From the NCBI GenBank assembly GCA_003574685.1, contig QOCQ01000003.1, forward strand, positions 186,001-250,000: a stretch of DNA of 64,000 nt, read 5' to 3'. Positions 59,986 to 64,000 of this stretch are shown here, one piece after another. Each line of letters begins with the position of its first letter. The first letter of the stretch is position 1. The position numbers and the translations under genes are program-made. The stretch is from Rhodospirillaceae bacterium SYSU D60007 (GTDB lineage: Bacteria; Pseudomonadota; Alphaproteobacteria; Reyranellales; Reyranellaceae). The notes under the pieces are model-generated. The model was not told the DNA's origin, ran no database searches, and saw only the letters and a program-made list of their open reading frames with translations.

Positions 59986-61746
59986 TCAGTCCGGGCGCCT
60001 GATAACCCTGTCGCCCAGGACGAGCACGTCCATTCGCGTCCGCAGGAAGCAGTCCAGTGCCTCCTCGGGTTTGCAAACCACCGGCTCATTCTCATTGAAG
60101 CTGGTATTGAGAACGATGGGCACACCGGTAAGGGCGCCGAAGGCGGTGATAAGGCGATGGTATCTGGGATTGCCTTTCTCGGTAACTGTCTGCAACCGGC
60201 CAGTCCCGTCGACATGTGTCACCGCCGGGATCGAGACCCGCCGGGCCGGGCGGATACGGAACACCTGCATCATGAAGGGCACGTCGTCGTCGGTTTCGAA
60301 CCAGTCGACCACGGCCTCCCTCAGGATCGACGGTGCGAAGGGCCGGAACGACTCGCGGCGCTTGATCTTGAGGTTCAGGATATCCTTCATATCGGCACGT
60401 CGGGGATCGGCCAGGATCGAGCGGTTGCCGAGCGCGCGGGGGCCCCACTCCAGCCGCCCCTGGAACCAGCCGATCACCTTTCCGTCGGCGATGGCCGCCG
60501 CGGTGCGATGGCAGAGTTCGTGTTCGTCGTCGATTGTTTCGACGCTGCAGCCGGCGGCGTCAATGTCTGCCCGGCGCGTCTCTATGGCCGCATCGATTTC
60601 TTCCGTCGTGGCTGATGGCCCCCAATAGGCATGGTCCATGACGAAGTGGCGGGGAACATCGCGCGATTCGGGCAGTGAATGCCATACATGGAATGCAGCC
60701 CCGATGGCCCCTCCTGCGTCGCCCCCGGCCGATTGGATGTAGCAATTCCTGAAGGGAGAGTCCTCGTAGAGCTTGCCGTTGGCGACCGAGTTGTACGCAC
60801 AACCTCCCGAAAGCACGACGGCATCCAGCCCATATCGCCGGTGCAGCGCGGCCAACAGGTTAAAGAAGGCCTTCTCGTACATGGCCTGCGCCGAGCGGGC
60901 GATGTCCTTGTGGCGCTGCTCCAGCGGCTCTTCCTTGCCGCGTGCCGGTCCAAGAAGTTCGGCCATGGCAGGCGACCAGATACGTCCGCCGGACGGCATG
61001 CCGTCGCGCACCTCGTATTTCGAGCCTTCCCGTGCGTGTGTGTAGTAGTGCAGGTCGAGCGCGAAGGTACCGTCATCCTTCAGCCGGACGAGCTGCTCCA
61101 TCTGCTTGAGGTAAGCCGGCTCGCCGTACGGCGCGAGACCCATCACCTTGTACTCATCGCCATAGTGCGGAAAGCCTATGAACTGGGTTATCCCTTCATA
61201 AAAGATGCCGAGCGAATGGGGAAAATGCACACGGCCATCGATCGAAAGGGCCGTACCGTTGCCCGTTCCCCATGAAGCGCTGGCAAAATCGCCAAAGCCA
61301 TCCACCGAAACGGCCACTGCCTTGTCGAACGGCGACACCAGGAATGCCGACGCAAGATGGCACAGATGATGTTCCACCTGGTGCACCTCGCCGCCAAACT
61401 TCATGTCGGGCAGCGTCGAGGCGAGCTGGGCTCGTACGTCGGCCCATTGCTGCCGGTTGCGCAGCCGGCTCAGGACCAGATCCAGGCTCGGCCGCTTCGC
61501 GACGACATAGGCGATCTTGCGCCATAGATTGGCATGGCTGTCGCGGTTGATCGCTACATGGCCTACCTGGTCAAGCGCGATTCCAGCTTCCTTCAGGCAA
61601 TATCGAATAGCCTCGCTGGGAAACCCGCCCCAATGCTTGATGCGCCTGAAGCGTTCCTCCTCCACGGCAGCGACAAGCTCGCCGTCCTTTACCAGGCAGG
61701 CCGCGGAATCCGCGTGAAAGGCGTTCAGACCGAGAATGTAGGTCAT
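59986..61746 (-). CDS. carbamoyltransferase of the NodU/CmcH family
   Basis: Enzyme of 586 residues transferring a carbamoyl group from carbamoyl phosphate, via an adenylate, to a hydroxyl of a sugar or natural product. The Kae1-like N-terminal domain holds LGLNAFHADSAACLV and HHLCHLASAFLVSPF (metal-binding His pair), then SVDGFGDFAS and LSGGCAYNSVANG. The YrdC-like C-terminal domain holds FQGRLEWGPRALGNRSILADPR and VLNTSFNENEPVV. It overlaps the GT2 gene by 4 bases (61743-61746), so O-carbamoylation of a surface sugar is likely. Confidence 0.92.
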   Translation of the reverse strand: MTYILGLNAFHADSAACLVKDGELVAAVEEERFRRIKHWGGFPSEAIRYCLKEAGIALDQVGHVAINRDSHANLWRKIAYVVAKRPSLDLVLSRLRNRQQWADVRAQLASTLPDMKFGGEVHQVEHHLCHLASAFLVSPFDKAVAVSVDGFGDFASASWGTGNGTALSIDGRVHFPHSLGIFYEGITQFIGFPHYGDEYKVMGLAPYGEPAYLKQMEQLVRLKDDGTFALDLHYYTHAREGSKYEVRDGMPSGGRIWSPAMAELLGPARGKEEPLEQRHKDIARSAQAMYEKAFFNLLAALHRRYGLDAVVLSGGCAYNSVANGKLYEDSPFRNCYIQSAGGDAGGAIGAAFHVWHSLPESRDVPRHFVMDHAYWGPSATTEEIDAAIETRRADIDAAGCSVETIDDEHELCHRTAAAIADGKVIGWFQGRLEWGPRALGNRSILADPRRADMKDILNLKIKRRESFRPFAPSILREAVVDWFETDDDVPFMMQVFRIRPARRVSIPAVTHVDGTGRLQTVTEKGNPRYHRLITAFGALTGVPIVLNTSFNENEPVVCKPEEALDCFLRTRMDVLVLGDRVIRRPD

Positions 61747-62543
61747 GGCAGACGGTCAGACTCCCGCGGGCCACCTGACATTGTACGCTGGATCAACAGC
61801 ATCGAGAGGATCATGTCCGCGGTCGTACGCTGCAAGGCGTACTGCCACCCTGGCCAGCCATCGAGGATGAGGCCCCGTCCGAACAGACAGTAGAGCAGGA
61901 CGAGGGGCGGCCCCAGCACGCGGGTGCGGCGGATACGGTCTGCCCACGGAAGCTGTTCCCAGGGCGTTGAAAGCAGCTTTTCGGCTTCGCGTCTCTGATA
62001 ATGGAACTGCGATGACAGCCACCGATCCAACCCTTTGCGATCATCGTGCTCGAAACGGCCAAGCAGCCTGCCAATTGTCCCTGTCACCTTCGCTCGCTCG
62101 GTATGCCCATCCTGAACGAAGCTGACACGATCGCGCCGAAACAGGACCGGCAATTCCGGATAGAGCGAACCGCGCAGACGCCGGCCGTCGATACAATAGT
62201 CGAAGGCCACGCGATAGCCCCCGACGTCGTCGCCTGCTGCAAGCCCGCGGATCTCCTCAACAGTGGCCATGGGTACGATGTAGTCTGCATCCAGCCTGAG
62301 TACCCAGGGCGTAGCGATGTTGGCTTCATGAACCGCGAAGGACCACTGCCTGGCGTGACTGTCAAACGGACGAACGATGAGGCGCGTGTTGGGAAAGGTT
62401 GCCACCAGTGCCTGGGTTTGGTCCTGGCTGCCGCTGTCTACCACCACCACCTCACGCGCCCAGCGCAACCGTTCAAGGTTGCGGGCGATGTTCGGTGCTT
62501 CGTTGTAGGTCAGTATGACCGGCGTGATTTCGTTCAGATCCAT
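61743..62543 (-). CDS. glycosyltransferase family 2 protein
   Basis: GT-A-fold transferase of 266 residues. Features are ITPVILTYNEAPNIARNLERLRWAREVVVVDSGSQD and a DAD-type metal motif in LRLDADYIVP, then VLFRRDRVSFVQDGHTERAKV. The C-terminal part has a weak hydrophobic segment. It resembles WaaE/KdtX-type sugar transferases. The start at 62543 has a GGAAGG site; the frame is open to 62588. It is the first gene of the GT2-carbamoyltransferase unit. Confidence 0.87.
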   Translation of the reverse strand: MDLNEITPVILTYNEAPNIARNLERLRWAREVVVVDSGSQDQTQALVATFPNTRLIVRPFDSHARQWSFAVHEANIATPWVLRLDADYIVPMATVEEIRGLAAGDDVGGYRVAFDYCIDGRRLRGSLYPELPVLFRRDRVSFVQDGHTERAKVTGTIGRLLGRFEHDDRKGLDRWLSSQFHYQRREAEKLLSTPWEQLPWADRIRRTRVLGPPLVLLYCLFGRGLILDGWPGWQYALQRTTADMILSMLLIQRTMSGGPRESDRLP

Positions 62544-62912
62544 TGCCTTCCGGTCTGTACGGGCTTCCGAGCCAGATGAGATGCGCATGCCAGTATTGAA
62601 CAGCGCGCGTCATTCCGCTCTGGATGAAGGTGATGTGTTCCACATTACTGATCAAGCGTTCACGCCAAATTAGTCCCATTTTGGATTAGATTTTACCTTC
62701 CTCAGAACATTAACAAACGCATATAATATATTGAAAATGCCCAATTTCTTATCGCCGCACGTGCTGCAATTTCATGGCGAGCGCATTGACTTTGGAGGTC
62801 GTTCAGCTCTATAAGGCTGCAACGACCAATCCTTGCCAAATCCCCCTTGCGGTTCCGACCGGTTTTCAGCAGCCGGTCGGCAAGAAATGTTTGTGCTCTT
62901 GCGGTATGAGTA
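62544..62912. other. intergenic region between divergent GT2 and sugar-phosphate transferase genes
   Basis: This 369-base gap holds no convincing gene on either strand. It contains an AT-rich island (about 62670-62755) unlike the GC-rich surroundings, including a TATAAT at 62722-62727. It must carry the promoters of the two divergent glycan transcripts. The remainder (62756-62912) has no recognisable element and gives a long 5' leader to the plus-strand gene. Confidence 0.6.
62722..62727 (+). promoter_or_regulatory. candidate -10 element in the AT-rich glycan promoter island
   Basis: A perfect TATAAT lies in ACGCATATAATATATTG. No good -35 element is found 16-18 bases upstream on the plus strand, so the promoter may depend on an activator or an alternative sigma factor. 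It is the most AT-rich stretch I noticed in the window. Direction is assigned only by the consensus. Confidence 0.3.
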
Positions 62913-64000
62913 ATGGACCAGTCCAAGGCCCTGTCCGAGAAGAAACTCCTGTGGGCTGTACGGTTGCTCGATATGGCGATTCCGGCCGTCGTGGCATGGG
63001 TCGCCATCGCCGCGTGGCTTCCCGAACACTTCGACAACTTCAATAGCCAGTATTTCCTGGCAATGGCAGCCAGCGCATTGCTGGTTGGTAACCTGTTCTC
63101 CGGGCTGGACCTCTACTCCATTCGCCGCCTGTCAAATGTACCTGCCCAGGCTGGCCGCGTAGTGATCGGATGGACCGGGGTTGTCGCAGTTTTGCTGTTG
63201 GCAGCCTTCGCCGCCAAGGTTTCATCGAACTTCCCGCGCGGCTGGGCCATTCTGTGGTACTTCTGGAGCCTCGGCCTGTTCATTGCGCTGCGCTTTGCAG
63301 TGTTCGGCGTTCTCAGCCGCTGGATTGCTGCGGGCAAGCTGACCCGCGACGTGGCTGTGGTTGGAGCCGGGCCGCACGGCCGGCGCTTGGTAGAGCATCT
63401 GCGCCAGCAGGGCGATGGAAGTTGTAACATCATTGGTGTCTGGGATGAGCGCGCTTCCCGGCCGCTCGAACCCATCCACGGCGTGCGTGTTCGCGGCACT
63501 GTCGATGACCTGATCGCCTATGCCCGCCAGAGGCCGGTGGATCAGATCGTCGTCGCCCTGCCCTGGGCGGCGGAAATGCGCGTCATGAGAGTGCTGAAGA
63601 AACTCTGGGAATTGCCGGTCGACATTCGTCTCGCCCCGGACATGATCGGGTTCCGCCTGGCCCATTGCTCCTACAGCCAGCTCGGCTCCGTTCCGGTTCT
63701 GAACGTCTTTGACCGGCCGCTGTCCGAGGAAAAGCTACTGCTGAAGCGGCTTGAAGACGTCGTCCTGGCGCTGCTGATGCTTGCCGTGTTCTCGCCGGTG
63801 ATGGTGCTTACCGCCCTTGCCATCAAGCTCGACAGCAAGGGACCCGTTCTGTTTCGCCAGACGCGCTACGGCTTCAACAACCAAAAGATCCACGTCTGGA
63901 AGTTCCGTAGCATGTATGTCGAGGATTGCAGCGACGTTGCCCCCGTGCAGGCACGGGCTGACGACCCGCGGGTGACGCGAGTCGGGCGCATCATCCGGCG
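62913..64000 (+). CDS. polyprenyl-phosphate sugar-1-phosphate transferase (WcaJ-type), 3' end beyond window
   Basis: Partial membrane enzyme, 362 codons seen, starting surface-polysaccharide repeat-unit synthesis on undecaprenyl phosphate. Four N-terminal hydrophobic segments (AIPAVVAWVAIAAWL, AMAASALLVGNLFSGL, GVVAVLLLAAFAA, LFIALRFAVFGVL) precede a nucleotide-binding-like domain (VAVVGAGPHGRRLVEHL). The bacterial sugar-transferase domain begins at about residue 275 (LEDVVLALLMLAVFSPVMVL, then DSKGPVLFRQTRYGFNN and KFRSM). ATG 62913 has no good ribosome-binding site. The catalytic Asp-Glu region lies beyond base 64000. Confidence 0.88.
   Translation, partial: MDQSKALSEKKLLWAVRLLDMAIPAVVAWVAIAAWLPEHFDNFNSQYFLAMAASALLVGNLFSGLDLYSIRRLSNVPAQAGRVVIGWTGVVAVLLLAAFAAKVSSNFPRGWAILWYFWSLGLFIALRFAVFGVLSRWIAAGKLTRDVAVVGAGPHGRRLVEHLRQQGDGSCNIIGVWDERASRPLEPIHGVRVRGTVDDLIAYARQRPVDQIVVALPWAAEMRVMRVLKKLWELPVDIRLAPDMIGFRLAHCSYSQLGSVPVLNVFDRPLSEEKLLLKRLEDVVLALLMLAVFSPVMVLTALAIKLDSKGPVLFRQTRYGFNNQKIHVWKFRSMYVEDCSDVAPVQARADDPRVTRVGRIIR

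Overview
The window reads as chromosomal DNA of a GC-rich alphaproteobacterium, most likely of the Rhodospirillales/Rhizobiales type. Pointers are the alr / mlaEF / radA-cvpA-purF block, a DUF2794 gene, an EipB-like (DUF1849) envelope protein, the yfgM-bamB-der cluster, and many TRAP, Liv-type and sugar ABC uptake systems. I do not name a genus. Coding density is very high. I see no rRNA, tRNA, CRISPR array, insertion sequence or prophage. Bases 1-143 before the first start codon hold nothing I recognise.

Region 1 (144-13690) is housekeeping: alanine racemase, MlaE/MlaF lipid-transport ABC core, RadA, CvpA, PurF, an SDR and a DUF488 protein. A divergent OsmC / GlxA-type regulator pair follows, then der, bamB and a YfgM-like gene on the minus strand, and DUF2794. 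Region 2 (13737-19926) is an efflux locus: a TetR regulator with an inverted-repeat operator at its 5' end, an RND adaptor and pump, and an Fsr-like MFS exporter.

Region 3 (19889-27473) mixes sugar-acid catabolism (xylonate-dehydratase-like IlvD/Edd enzyme, 2-hydroxyacid dehydrogenase, KDG kinase, KDPG aldolase, SDR, orphan UxaA-type SAF subunit) with an orphan mlaC, a crotonase lacking both catalytic glutamates and a small membrane protein. RlmB follows. Region 4 (28331-39065, minus strand) is uptake: a complete TRAP transporter, then one long Liv-type operon in the order livG, acyl-CoA synthetase, livH, livM, livK, livF, sir2.

Region 5 (39341-53493) opens with a cytosolic-type deacetylase, a small unknown protein and a tandem universal stress protein. 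It continues with an apparently uncharacterised catabolic island: RraA-like and HpcH/HpaI aldolases, two tandem paralogous Tat-type sugar-binding proteins feeding one ABC transporter, an SDR, an Ldh2-family gene broken by two single-base frameshifts, a VOC protein and a split AtuA system. Region 6 (53546-57779) has DUF72, a glycine-zipper lipoprotein, EipB, DapA behind a terminator-bearing leader, DUF4286-like and DUF502. Region 7 (57891-64000) is a surface-polysaccharide locus: FAD oxidoreductase, GtrA, NodU/CmcH carbamoyltransferase, GT2, and a polyprenyl-phosphate sugar transferase running off the end.

Cross-cutting patterns: three binding-protein genes are each followed at once by a strong intercistronic stem-loop. 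Four convergent gene pairs share a single (C/T)TAG tetranucleotide as both stop codons.
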